A stretch of 64,000 nt of DNA from Bacillus siamensis KCTC 13613. GTDB lineage: Bacteria > Bacillota > Bacilli > Bacillales > Bacillaceae. The position numbers and the translations under genes are program-made. The notes under the pieces are model-generated. The model was not told the DNA's origin and searched no databases. It saw only the letters and a program-made list of their open reading frames with translations. Location: assembly GCF_000262045.1 (NCBI RefSeq), contig NZ_AJVF01000042.1, forward strand, positions 124,001 to 188,000. Reading direction: 5' to 3'. This document shows positions 57,901 to 64,000 of this stretch, piece by piece (position 1 is the stretch's first letter; each line of letters begins with the position of its first letter).

Positions 57901-60900
57901 CACAGCCATACTCGGCCCTTGAAAATTGAACAAAAACGATACTCTGTTTGCGATAGACCAGTCGCTGGGAACTGTCGGGTAATTGCTGTTCATCACACCG
58001 ACAAAGACTCCGATTTTCCGGCTGTCACAAAGCGCGGCCGGGGTATACCCCGCATCTTCAATGCTTGAATAAGCAGTCTGCAGAAACAACCTTTCCTGCG
58101 GATCCATCCTTTCAGCTTCCGCGGGAGATATACGGAAAAACAGCGGATCAAATTTATCAATGTCATCGAGGAAACCGCCCCATTTTGAATAAATGGACCC
58201 CCATTTTCCGCGTTCCTCGTTATAAAACGTTTTCCAGTCCCAGCGATCTTTCGGCACTTCAGTAATAGAATGCCTGCCGGCTTTTACATTTTCCCACAGC
58301 TCATCAACGTGATCGGCGCCCGGATACCGGCCTGACAGACCGATGACAGCGATATCCTGGATATAGGAATCTCCGTTTGTCCTGCTGCCTTCCTCGTTTT
58401 GAGGAATCCTATTTTGTTTTACATTCAGGTTATCTGTGTGATCAGACAGCTGCTCCTCACGCACACCCATCGCTTTCATAAATGCTCCCCGCTGAGAAAG
58501 AAGCAGGTAATCCGTGATTTCTTCTATCGTCTGATATTCAAAAAAGAGGGTGCTGGTCATTTGGTCAAACACGTTACGAAAAGCATTTGTGAGCCTGACG
58601 ACCAGAATAGAATCCAAACCGTATGCGGTTAAGGAAACCGACGGATCCATTCTCCCGCTCGGAATCTTCAGCGTTTTTCCTATTAATTCCGTCAGATATG
58701 TGATCCCCCGTTCTCTTACGTTTGGAATCGGCGCGGCGCTTTCTGCGGGAGTCTGCACCCGTCCGGCGTTTTCGGGATGAGCCTGTCCATTCCCGAATTG
58801 CCGCTCGAGCGCTTCTTTACGGGAAGACAGAAAGTAATCAGCAAGCTCATCGATGGTTTGATATTCAAAAAACAAAGTGCTGCTGACAGAACCGAAGACG
58901 TCTTTTAACGCGTTGGTCAGTCTGACGACCAGTATGGAATCCAATCCGTATGCGGTTAAAGGTTCATGGGATAAAAGGCGATGCGCCGGCACTTTAAGCG
59001 CTTCACCGATTAACTTCTTCATCAGTTCAACGCTTTTTTCTCTCAAGCTGAAATGCAAGGTATCATCCGAAAGACCATCTGCGTCATACGGACGGCGCTC
59101 CGGTTTTTCTTCTGATGCCTGCGGGAGGGCAAGCCTGACTATTCCGTCACTTTCAGCCGCTATAATCTGCTGGCCCAAGTCGTGTGCGGCTTCAGCCGGA
59201 AACAGAGGATGGGCGAATCCTTCAAGTGAAAGCGCTTCCGACCAGCCGGCCGGCTTAACCCCCGGACAGCCCGGAATCCGTAAATCATGATCCTCATACA
59301 GCCACCAGCCTTCAAGAAGGCCGAACGTCACATGGTTGAATATGGTGCGGCTGTTGATCTCATTTATAAACAGCTGGCCGTTTTTTTGCAGCATTGCTTT
59401 CGCATGGCGCAGCGCAGAGCGGATATTTTTTGTCGCATGAAGCACATTGGTCGCGATCACTGCGTCATACGTGCCGATATCCGGCGCTTCTGTTGATACC
59501 GGCTGCTCAGCATTGAATATTTTATAAGTGACATAAGGATATTCCGGACCGAATATGTCTTCTGCATGTAAAAGAAATGCTTTAGAAATATCCGTGAAAC
59601 AATATTCGGCAATATGCGCTTCATACGGTTTCAATTTTCTCATGACCGCGGCGCTTGTCCCGCCCGTTCCGGCCCCGATTTCTAAAATGCGGATTTTCGC
59701 CTGCGGGTCTTTTTCCAGACGTTCCCGCAGCACTGCAATCAATGTGTCAGCAAGCTTGTCATTGAAAAAATCAGAAATGATATTATTGCGGTAAATGCCT
59801 TCCACAAGACGGAAGGAGGAGTCAGGGAACATCACTTCCGTTGCCGGAAGCTTACCGGTTAAAATGTCTGGAAGCACACGCAATGTCTCTTCTGCCAATC
59901 TGACATGCGCCCTCATGTCTTTCTGGCGCAGCCAAGTCTCTTTTTTCCGCTCCCATTCCTCCCACATTTGCCCTAGATCCGTTTGCGCTAATTCAGTCAG
60001 GAAGACAAAGCTCTCTTTCAGCCATCTGCTGTATTGTTCCGTTATGCCGGCAGCTGATTGAAATAACGGCAAAGTCTCATCAAGCCTTGCGCCCATCTCA
60101 TAAAGGGTTGATACAAGCATTTTTTCGATGAGGGACTCCATCTCTCTCATGCAGCTCATTACACTTGATGCTTTTAACCGCTCAGCTTCGTCATTCTGCA
60201 TGATGTTAACTGCTAATTGTCCGAGTGCGGGAGGAATCTTTTCCGGATAAACCGTTACTTGTTCTTTCAGATCGTCTTTCATAAAAACCGGATCTGTCAT
60301 TTTGATCAGCGCCAACTGGTCATGAGGTCCGGAAAGCAGGGTTTCCAGCGTTTTCATCGCTTCGGGCGCCTCAATAGAAGCGACGCCGTCCCGCTCCATC
60401 CGTTTCCGGTATTGTTCTGAAGCCACGACGCCGACACTTCCCCAAAAACCCCAATTGACAACTTTTACGGCATACGGCGCTTTTTGTGAGATCCGCTTAG
60501 CAAAAGCGTCTTTAAACGTGCACCCGGCGGCATAATTGCTCTGTCCCGGCGCTTTTTGAAACGACATCATCGAAGAGAAAAACAACAAGAAATCCAGCGG
60601 TTCCCCTTCAGCTACCCGGGCAATCTGCAAGCTGACATCAGTTTTTGCAGAAAGTGAAGCGCGGAACTGATCCTCTTCCATATTGGCAAAGCTTCTGTCT
60701 GATAACACGATGGCGGAATGAACGATTCCGAGGACCTGTCCATTTTCCTTCACAATGGTGTCATACGCCCGCTTGAGAGAATCATAATCCGCAGCATCCG
60801 CGCTGAAATATTGCGGTGCGGGACCTAAAGCCGCAAGTCTTTTCAGCTTTCTTTCAATCTGTGTATCTTTTTTCCGTCTCCCGATCCAGACAATTTTCGC

Positions 60901-63900
60901 CTGATAGGTCTGAATCATATATTCAGTCCATACTTCTCCTATTCCGCCTGCTCCGCCGATTATCACATAAACCCCGCCGTGCCGGTATAACGAAGGCTCA
61001 TCTGCATGAGGCTGGCAGACGGCCAATTGCTGGCGGTGCCACTGACCTGCACGAAAGACCCACGGATTTCCCTCGGGGTCCGCCGGTAAAGAAAAGACAT
61101 CGGGAAGATGCCGGTCTCCCCTTTGAGATTCCAAATCAAGAGGCCGGATGCTCCAATTGGTGTATTCTTTTGCGAGCGATCCCGCTAATCCGTGTATGCT
61201 TGCATGAAGCGGATTGACCTCATCATGTTCATGAATCGGCTGTGCTTGAAACGTGCAGATTGTCAATGATAGTGGTTCCGTGTCAAAATTCAGAAGCAGA
61301 AGCGCTTTTACCAGCCGGAAAAGCTGCATGACCCCGTGCTCCTGTCCGCCGGCCGTATCCGCATCATAAACGGATGGAATGGGATGATCCGGTGCCGCCC
61401 ATATCATGTGTTGAAAAGAGCCTTGCGCTTTCAGTGTTTCAGCCATTTGTTCCGCGCTGTCCAAAGAAGTGATGTCCGGAAAACTGACATCGGAATACAT
61501 CTCTTTCAAAGCCTGCTGAAAATCCGGCCCGGCCCCGATGACGATTATTTTTTCTTCACGCATGAAAGACATGCCGGTTTCCGGAATGGTGACGGTGTTC
61601 CAAACCGGTGTCATAAGCAATTCTGTTTCACGGCTTTTCTTCGGCGTGGCGCCGGCTTTTTGGTTAAACCCGGCGCTTTCCTGCACCTCTTTTATGATAA
61701 AATCTTTCACTGCCGCCAACAGCACGCCGCGCTCATCACAAATATGCAGATCAAATTGGTGAACGGAGGCCGCTTTTACCTCCGCATGCACAAATACGGT
61801 TTTCGCTAACGGTTCAAGCAGCTGTATTTCTCCGAAGGAAAACGGTACGATAAGCGCAGGCTCTTTTTGAAATTGCAGCACATGCGCCATTGCAGTTTGA
61901 ACAGCGCCATCCATTAAGGACGGATGTAGGATGTACTGTTTAAAATCGGCTTCCAAGTGTGACGGGAGCGTTAATTTGGCCAGTGCTTTCCTTTCTGTAT
62001 AAGAGAATTCGCGGATGACCTGAAAACTGTCCTTTTGCACGATTCCCGCCTTAGAGAACGAGTGATAGATGCCTTTCGGCTCCGTTCTCTGCGTAAATGG
62101 CGCCGGGAGCTGAAAGACCGGGGCCTCAAAAAGCGCTCCTTTTTCTTTACAAATCACTTCTCCTTGCGAAAAGAGGGTGCCGTCCGCTCCTTTTTCTTTA
62201 ATGACATAGCTTATACGCTCTTTTTCTGCTTCAAACTCTATCATGACGGATGTTGGGTCTGTCCCTGTCACAATCGGCTCCATGTACCACACACTTTGAA
62301 GAGAGACGACCGGGCGTTCTCCCCACAATCCCGCGCCGTATGCCGCCATTTCCAGATGACAGACTCCGGGAAGCACATATTTTTCGTTCACTAAATGATC
62401 TTTAAAGAAATATTCATCCTTGGAAAATATCTTTTGAAACGTCCCTTTCCGGGCGGATGAAACATTCTCATCAAGCAGAGGATGCAGCGCTTCACGACTT
62501 TTGGTATTTTGAGGCTTTTTTGTATACCGCTTTTTTTGATCGGTCAGCCAGGACGTTTCCTTTAAAAACGGATACGTAGGAAGCGGAACTTTCTGATACG
62601 GCGTTTCCGGCTTTTTGCAATCTTGAAAGCCTTTCACCCACAGCGCGGCAAATTTCTCAGGATCTGAAACGGATTGGCCTGAAACGTCCGGCCGCCCAGG
62701 TGACGCTTTTCCGAAGTAAATATGCCTTCCGTCTCTGTGACCGCTTACAAATCCGTTCAATCGCTGTTTCAGCTCTGAAAGGGATGATGCAATGACAGCA
62801 AGCCGGAAGGAGAAAGGCTCTCTGCCTGACAATAGGGTGGCAGCGATATTTTCCAGGCTGTATCCGCCGGCAGAAGGCGGGTTTTCCAATCGGGTAAGAA
62901 AAGAGCTTAATTTCCCGGCATATTCTTTCAGCTGCTGTTCGGAATGTGCGCTTAGTACGACCGCATGCGGTTTTTGCTCAGTATTCCCGTCCGCTTGCCG
63001 TTTTGGCTGATAAGCACCTACGATCAGATGAGCATTAGAGCCTCCTGCGCCGAATGAACTGATTGCGGCGATTCTCGGTTTATCTCCTTCAGCCGGCCAC
63101 GGCCGGTTGTTTCGGACGACATAAAATGGCGAATCAGAAAAAGAAATCTTGCGGTTCAGTTCCTCGGAGTGCAGACTGGCGGGAAGCGTTTCATGTTTCA
63201 TGCTTAAAAGCACCTTGATTAAACCGGCGATCCCTGCAGCCGCTTCCAAATGTCCGATATTGGATTTCACTGAGCCGATTCCGCAGTCATTTTTCTCATC
63301 GGTCTGTTTATCAAATGCCATAGACAGACCGCGTATCTCAATCGGATCGCCGAGTGCTGTGCCGGTTCCGTGAGCTTCAATGTAGCTGATATCCGCCGGA
63401 CTTACCGCGGCTCTGTTTATAGCGGATAAAATCAGGTCCCGGTGCGCTTCCGGATTCGGCACCGTATACCCGGTCGTTTTGCCGCCGTGATTAGTGGCGG
63501 ACCCCTTAATGACACCGTAGATGTGGTCGTTGTCCGCAATCGCTTTTTTCAATGGTTTTAATAAAACGGCTCCCGCGCCTTCGCCGGGCACGTAACCGTC
63601 TCCGCCTTCACCGAAACTGCGGCATTTTCCTTCAGAAGACAGGAAATGCGATTGGCTTAAAAACATGTATTTTTGCGGATGTAAGCTGAGGTTGACGCCT
63701 CCGGCAAGCGCCATTTCACAGTCGCCCGACATAATGGCCTGACAAGCCTGATGGACGGCGACAAGCGATGAAGAACACGCCGTATCAACAGCGATGCTCG
63801 GCCCATGGAGATCAAGGAAATAAGAAACCCGGTTCGGAATGCCCCAATATAAGGAGCCGGGGCCTTTATACTGATCTTTGAGAAAACCTTCTTCGTGTGC

Positions 63901-64000
63901 AATTAATGAATATTCGTTCCAGGTCACTCCGGCGAATACACCGATTTGATCCGTCGGCCTAGCCGCCGGGTTCCCGTAACCGGCATCCTCCATCGCTTCC
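48982..64000 (-). CDS. difI: giant trans-AT polyketide synthase, 5' part beyond the window
   Basis: More than 5000 residues are visible (numbered from 63993). Layout: KS to about 310 (Cys73); DH near 533 (DHLVNEKYVLPG, LMDGAVQ); KR near 1013 (GGAGGIGE; YAAGC instead of YxxxN); C-methyltransferase near 1440 (ILEIGAGTGGTSA); two near-identical ACPs near 1687 and 1794 (TAYGLDSILVVRLTNA in both); KS (Cys2035); DH near 2521 (HIVNGKPVLP, MLDAALQ); KR near 2946; ACP near 3239; KS (Cys3498, IETACSSS); KR near 4153; ACP near 4456; final KS (Cys4699) with EAHGTGT-type motif THGTGTL intact, followed by a short tail ending MFEISEV. No AT is present anywhere. Its last module continues in DifJ (DH-ACP-KR). 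The letter difI is from memory of cluster order. Confidence 0.95.
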   Translation of the reverse strand, partial: EAMEDAGYGNPAARPTDQIGVFAGVTWNEYSLIAHEEGFLKDQYKGPGSLYWGIPNRVSYFLDLHGPSIAVDTACSSSLVAVHQACQAIMSGDCEMALAGGVNLSLHPQKYMFLSQSHFLSSEGKCRSFGEGGDGYVPGEGAGAVLLKPLKKAIADNDHIYGVIKGSATNHGGKTTGYTVPNPEAHRDLILSAINRAAVSPADISYIEAHGTGTALGDPIEIRGLSMAFDKQTDEKNDCGIGSVKSNIGHLEAAAGIAGLIKVLLSMKHETLPASLHSEELNRKISFSDSPFYVVRNNRPWPAEGDKPRIAAISSFGAGGSNAHLIVGAYQPKRQADGNTEQKPHAVVLSAHSEQQLKEYAGKLSSFLTRLENPPSAGGYSLENIAATLLSGREPFSFRLAVIASSLSELKQRLNGFVSGHRDGRHIYFGKASPGRPDVSGQSVSDPEKFAALWVKGFQDCKKPETPYQKVPLPTYPFLKETSWLTDQKKRYTKKPQNTKSREALHPLLDENVSSARKGTFQKIFSKDEYFFKDHLVNEKYVLPGVCHLEMAAYGAGLWGERPVVSLQSVWYMEPIVTGTDPTSVMIEFEAEKERISYVIKEKGADGTLFSQGEVICKEKGALFEAPVFQLPAPFTQRTEPKGIYHSFSKAGIVQKDSFQVIREFSYTERKALAKLTLPSHLEADFKQYILHPSLMDGAVQTAMAHVLQFQKEPALIVPFSFGEIQLLEPLAKTVFVHAEVKAASVHQFDLHICDERGVLLAAVKDFIIKEVQESAGFNQKAGATPKKSRETELLMTPVWNTVTIPETGMSFMREEKIIVIGAGPDFQQALKEMYSDVSFPDITSLDSAEQMAETLKAQGSFQHMIWAAPDHPIPSVYDADTAGGQEHGVMQLFRLVKALLLLNFDTEPLSLTICTFQAQPIHEHDEVNPLHASIHGLAGSLAKEYTNWSIRPLDLESQRGDRHLPDVFSLPADPEGNPWVFRAGQWHRQQLAVCQPHADEPSLYRHGGVYVIIGGAGGIGEVWTEYMIQTYQAKIVWIGRRKKDTQIERKLKRLAALGPAPQYFSADAADYDSLKRAYDTIVKENGQVLGIVHSAIVLSDRSFANMEEDQFRASLSAKTDVSLQIARVAEGEPLDFLLFFSSMMSFQKAPGQSNYAAGCTFKDAFAKRISQKAPYAVKVVNWGFWGSVGVVASEQYRKRMERDGVASIEAPEAMKTLETLLSGPHDQLALIKMTDPVFMKDDLKEQVTVYPEKIPPALGQLAVNIMQNDEAERLKASSVMSCMREMESLIEKMLVSTLYEMGARLDETLPLFQSAAGITEQYSRWLKESFVFLTELAQTDLGQMWEEWERKKETWLRQKDMRAHVRLAEETLRVLPDILTGKLPATEVMFPDSSFRLVEGIYRNNIISDFFNDKLADTLIAVLRERLEKDPQAKIRILEIGAGTGGTSAAVMRKLKPYEAHIAEYCFTDISKAFLLHAEDIFGPEYPYVTYKIFNAEQPVSTEAPDIGTYDAVIATNVLHATKNIRSALRHAKAMLQKNGQLFINEINSRTIFNHVTFGLLEGWWLYEDHDLRIPGCPGVKPAGWSEALSLEGFAHPLFPAEAAHDLGQQIIAAESDGIVRLALPQASEEKPERRPYDADGLSDDTLHFSLREKSVELMKKLIGEALKVPAHRLLSHEPLTAYGLDSILVVRLTNALKDVFGSVSSTLFFEYQTIDELADYFLSSRKEALERQFGNGQAHPENAGRVQTPAESAAPIPNVRERGITYLTELIGKTLKIPSGRMDPSVSLTAYGLDSILVVRLTNAFRNVFDQMTSTLFFEYQTIEEITDYLLLSQRGAFMKAMGVREEQLSDHTDNLNVKQNRIPQNEEGSRTNGDSYIQDIAVIGLSGRYPGADHVDELWENVKAGRHSITEVPKDRWDWKTFYNEERGKWGSIYSKWGGFLDDIDKFDPLFFRISPAEAERMDPQERLFLQTAYSSIEDAGYTPAALCDSRKIGVFVGVMNSNYPTVPSDWSIANRVSFLFNFQGPSMAVDTACSSSLTAVHLAAESLRSGMSETAIAGGVNLIVDPAHYERLSAFSMLSPGDKCKSFGDRADGFVDGEGVGAIVLKPLAQAEKDGDHIYGVIKGSMLNAAGRTNAYMVPNPKAQFDLIAETLKRTDIHPRTVSYLEAHGTGTALGDPIEIDGLTKAFRLTTEDRQFCSIGSIKSNIGHLESAAGIAGITKLLLQLKHKRIAPSLHAAELNPNIEFEHTPFFVQQKETEWKRPVLNITGEMKEYPRIAGISSFGAGGSNAHVIIQEYVPSDSLKPMENASVSPQKPAVIILSARNEQQLTERARQLLDDVIRKKRSDGDLAKIAYTLQAGREPMAERLAFTAESIEELKMKLMSFSNDHNIEHAHIWRGRTAKHHSLAASLTSDEDMALTINAWLKKGKYGKLLDLWVKGLDVDWSALYQRNPGRISLPAYPFAKDRYWVTKADVSLDKTGSAESEKAARLHPLLHANTSTFTAQRFTSVFSGREPFFADHIVNGKPVLPGAAALEMARAAVTLAAEDLPDGKAGVRLKQIVWLRPVTALSEGVTLHVKLQPEENGDIAFEAYAEGEEPLVFFQGKAVLEETERAPVLNVEAVQARCGGRRMSKAECYEAFDSLGITYGPSHQALDAVYAGSGEVLAKLTLPPSAREEKEPFILHPSMLDAALQASIGLVLSDGSASGRPFLPFALQDMQVFSACREMMWAVLSSADGAYHIELCDENGAVCVRLTGLTARFLEEETGEKPLLLQPKWQESPPGEGGQEESFRYVTLYCGMNAEDISGAVCAADGKGPLEDRYDACAAELSAIVTRLIKEKQKKKTLIQLLVPDRGEDNVLAGLAAFLKTAHLEHPKLYGQVIQADPDESASSLLAKLKENRVHPEQAEIRYEDGKRLVRNWRHLPASQSGTVPWKDEGVYLLTGGAGGIGLIFAEEIASRVKNAVLVLTGRTEALDEDRSARLRRLEASGARVLYQPVDVTDRAAVIALVRGIQEEHGTLDGIIHGAGVIADNYILNQTENERKTVMAPKVKGLINLDEAAKDVRLDFFILFSSLAGGMGNPGQAGYAAANAFMDVYAARRNRLVRDNKRSGQTLSVNWPLWEEGGMRVDKETERLMYEQTGMKAMRSASGIQALYAAFASGEHQVMVAEGDEKQIRSHIFDLDEEQSAAGQAAAETDARDLKDRVQEKLKRHVSDLLKVSIKDIEADSELTEYGFDSIIFTEFTNLLNRSYQLELSPTIFFEFPTLRKLSGHLISEWKEAFSGLERESLKTAPKAGKRKAEAPAAVHVKRETPVSVKGKSEEKAEPIAIIGISGIFPQAKDIDEFWTRLSKGEHCITEIPRDRWDWREYDGDPAADANKTSIKWGGFIDGIAGFDPLFFGISPKEAEMMDPQQRLLMMYVWKAIEDAGYSAKRIAGTKTGIFTGTLGSGYQTLINKAGLPVEGYTMTGIVPSVGPNRMSYFLDIHGPSEPIETACSSSLVAIHRAVKAIETGDCDMAVAGGVNTIITPEGHIGFQKAGMLSEDGRCKTFSDQADGYVRGEGAGMIVLKKLSEAEHDRDHIYGLIRGTAENHGGRSASLTAPNPQAQTDVLKSAYQKAGIHPSTITYIEAHGTGTALGDPIEINALKKAFQTDGAPGGYCGIGSVKTNIGHLELAAGIAGVIKVLMQLKHRTLAKSLHCENINPHIKLKDSPFYVVTETKEWEALRDENGRVLPRRAGVSSFGFGGVNAHIVIEEYMGKSETEQPETREKASSLFVLSAKNEERLKERARLLRDFIKNGSSRHIDLADAAYTLQTGRDAMESRLGIIADSAEELTEKLNAFLMGKNSEDIISGRKKRENNTISMFSDDEDAADLVSAWIEKKKYKKVLRLWANGFDTDWEQLYTDSKPRRISLPSYPFRADRYWVPKQERLPLSNQKTVLLQKTWEPCEAVSSSEPFSKLALIVSEDTKDFAAEVKKQLNDADIVQENQLISFLQDPNAAIYSGFIDFTGCGSRQKRQDVSWAASLQQLIEYGRGQENMKMLYLTKGLESFKNKAAAMHGIEKAGLYRMLRHEYSHILTCHADIDPEEPLEQTAAFIKKEIESDLTESAVCYRNGMRFSYVLRQTDQIEPGAVQTDRTVFPKDAVLMITGGTRGLGALCAKHFVSAYGVKKLLLTGRKELPPKTEWDLEQTDPVVSEKIQLIRQLESQGVKVCVSAVDLTDKQAVGRLIKEVTSTLGPIGGILHCAGIADRENPAFLRKSKDSIARVLAPKADGLHGLYESVKDDAPAFFVLFSSVSAAVPILAAGQSDYAMANSYMDYFAENNESGIISIQWPAWDETGMSRDTKSGMYQQTGLLRHSDAEGLKMLDYILRERPGAVVLPAQVKHDWDIKVLENAKSAAHKGMRTAAKPPETKKREHNRIDIQSWLKSLLAKELSIDETHMDIDVPFQEYGMDSIFLAQVLTKIDQKLPSVSIDPTVLLEHPTIEQLADYLAAHCPEAFSADAAVPAEKFPLQKTPKRSKKTADKPGKRGKVAIIGMACHFPKAGDIKEFWKNLRSGTDAVTEVPPDRWNAGEHYQPGEYQEGKSISKWGGFIHDIDQFDPGYFNISETLAPMIDPLQRQWLEVSAEALADAGYKKEDLWGRRIGVFAGARAGAFHQKFQYLQKDAIIGAGQNFITAHMAHIYNFTGPNLVVDTACSSSLTAIHLAVQAIQNGEAEAAFAGGVDILLDEKPFLTMSAARILSPNGRSKSFDADADGTGIGEGCGVLMLKPLEKAIEDEDKIYGVIDGSAINNDGSTMGVTTPNPRAQQDLIEQAVQSAEIDPDTMTYVETHGTGTLIGDPIELKGLTNVLSAYSDEKQFCGVGSVKSNIGHLLSAAGAAGIIKVLLAIANEELPPTLHCHKPNPRFQFNDSPLYPVLELKRWNGKKEILRAGVSAFGLGGNNAHIIVSNEGIPKERKAAMEPKGGQTVYRKQRYWPEKAQLPEAEENEAGTEAMFEISEV

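Noticed and set aside
28882..63373. Many plus-strand frames opposite the PKS genes
   Set aside because: They are antisense shadows of high-quality synthase domains, with no SD and no family features.
30000..63900. DNA repeats (KS and ACP segments) as mobile or CRISPR repeats
   Set aside because: They are in-frame, diverged coding repeats of KS/ACP/KR domains; no short regular repeats with spacers and no transposase or tRNA gene was seen in the window.
48982..64000. Possible AT domain in the synthases
   Set aside because: I found no GHSxG-type acyltransferase core in any of the four proteins; the only GxSxG-like site (GYSLGG) is in the C-terminal thioesterase of difL.

Overview
The window looks like chromosomal DNA of a Bacillus of the B. 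subtilis group, most likely B. velezensis or B. amyloliquefaciens. Its left 25 kb follows the known B. subtilis gene order drm–xerD–yqzK–fur–spoIIM–yqkK–mleA–mleN–ansB–ansA–ansR–yqxK–nudF–mciZ–yqkF…coaA–dsdA–yqjQ–yqjP–proI. The right 38 kb is one end of a large trans-acyltransferase (trans-AT) polyketide synthase cluster. I identify it as the difficidin (dif) cluster from its place beside proI, its module logic and its tail of P450, HMG-CoA-synthase-like and enoyl-CoA-hydratase genes. No search was run; names rest on recall of protein families and synteny.

Region 1 (1–24.25 kb) holds housekeeping, sporulation and stress genes: partial phosphopentomutase, XerD, the iron regulator Fur with two PerR-like boxes upstream, the engulfment protein SpoIIM with a SigmaE-type promoter, the malate/lactate system MleA–MleN, the asparagine operon ansAB with its divergent repressor AnsR, an endonuclease Q-family protein (YqxK), the Nudix hydrolase NudF and the tiny FtsZ inhibitor MciZ. 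MciZ uses a TTG start. An SOS-controlled Y-family polymerase follows (perfect LexA dyad) with its YolD-like partner, then pantothenate kinase and D-serine deaminase. Two neighbouring genes, yqkA and yqjZ, look damaged by deletions.

Region 2 (24.25–25.5 kb) is a complete T-box leader with promoter, likely CCU (proline) specifier, T-box motif and terminator, followed by proI.

Region 3 (25.5–64 kb, all minus strand) is read from right to left: a giant synthase truncated by the window edge (difI), difJ, difK, difL with a terminal thioesterase, then P450 (difM), HMG synthase (difN) and ECH2-type decarboxylase (difO). Read in order, the assembly line is [KS-DH-KR-cMT-ACP-ACP][KS-DH-KR-ACP][KS-KR-ACP][KS | DH-ACP-KR][KS-KR-ACP][KS0 | DH-ACP][DH*][KS-DH-KR | cMT-ACP-ER][KS-ACP-ACP-TE], where | marks a protein boundary. 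Every one of these boundaries falls inside a module. There is no AT domain, so malonyl units must come from a separate AT encoded beyond the right edge. The last two ACPs carry the Trp motif of beta-branching ACPs, which fits the adjacent HMGS and ECH2 genes.

I did not find an undescribed system. The most interesting points are the split, non-canonical modules, an N-for-His KS0, a shift-type DH, two KRs with Cys replacing the tetrad Asn, hairpins between the tailoring genes, and the local gene decay at yqkA/yqjZ.
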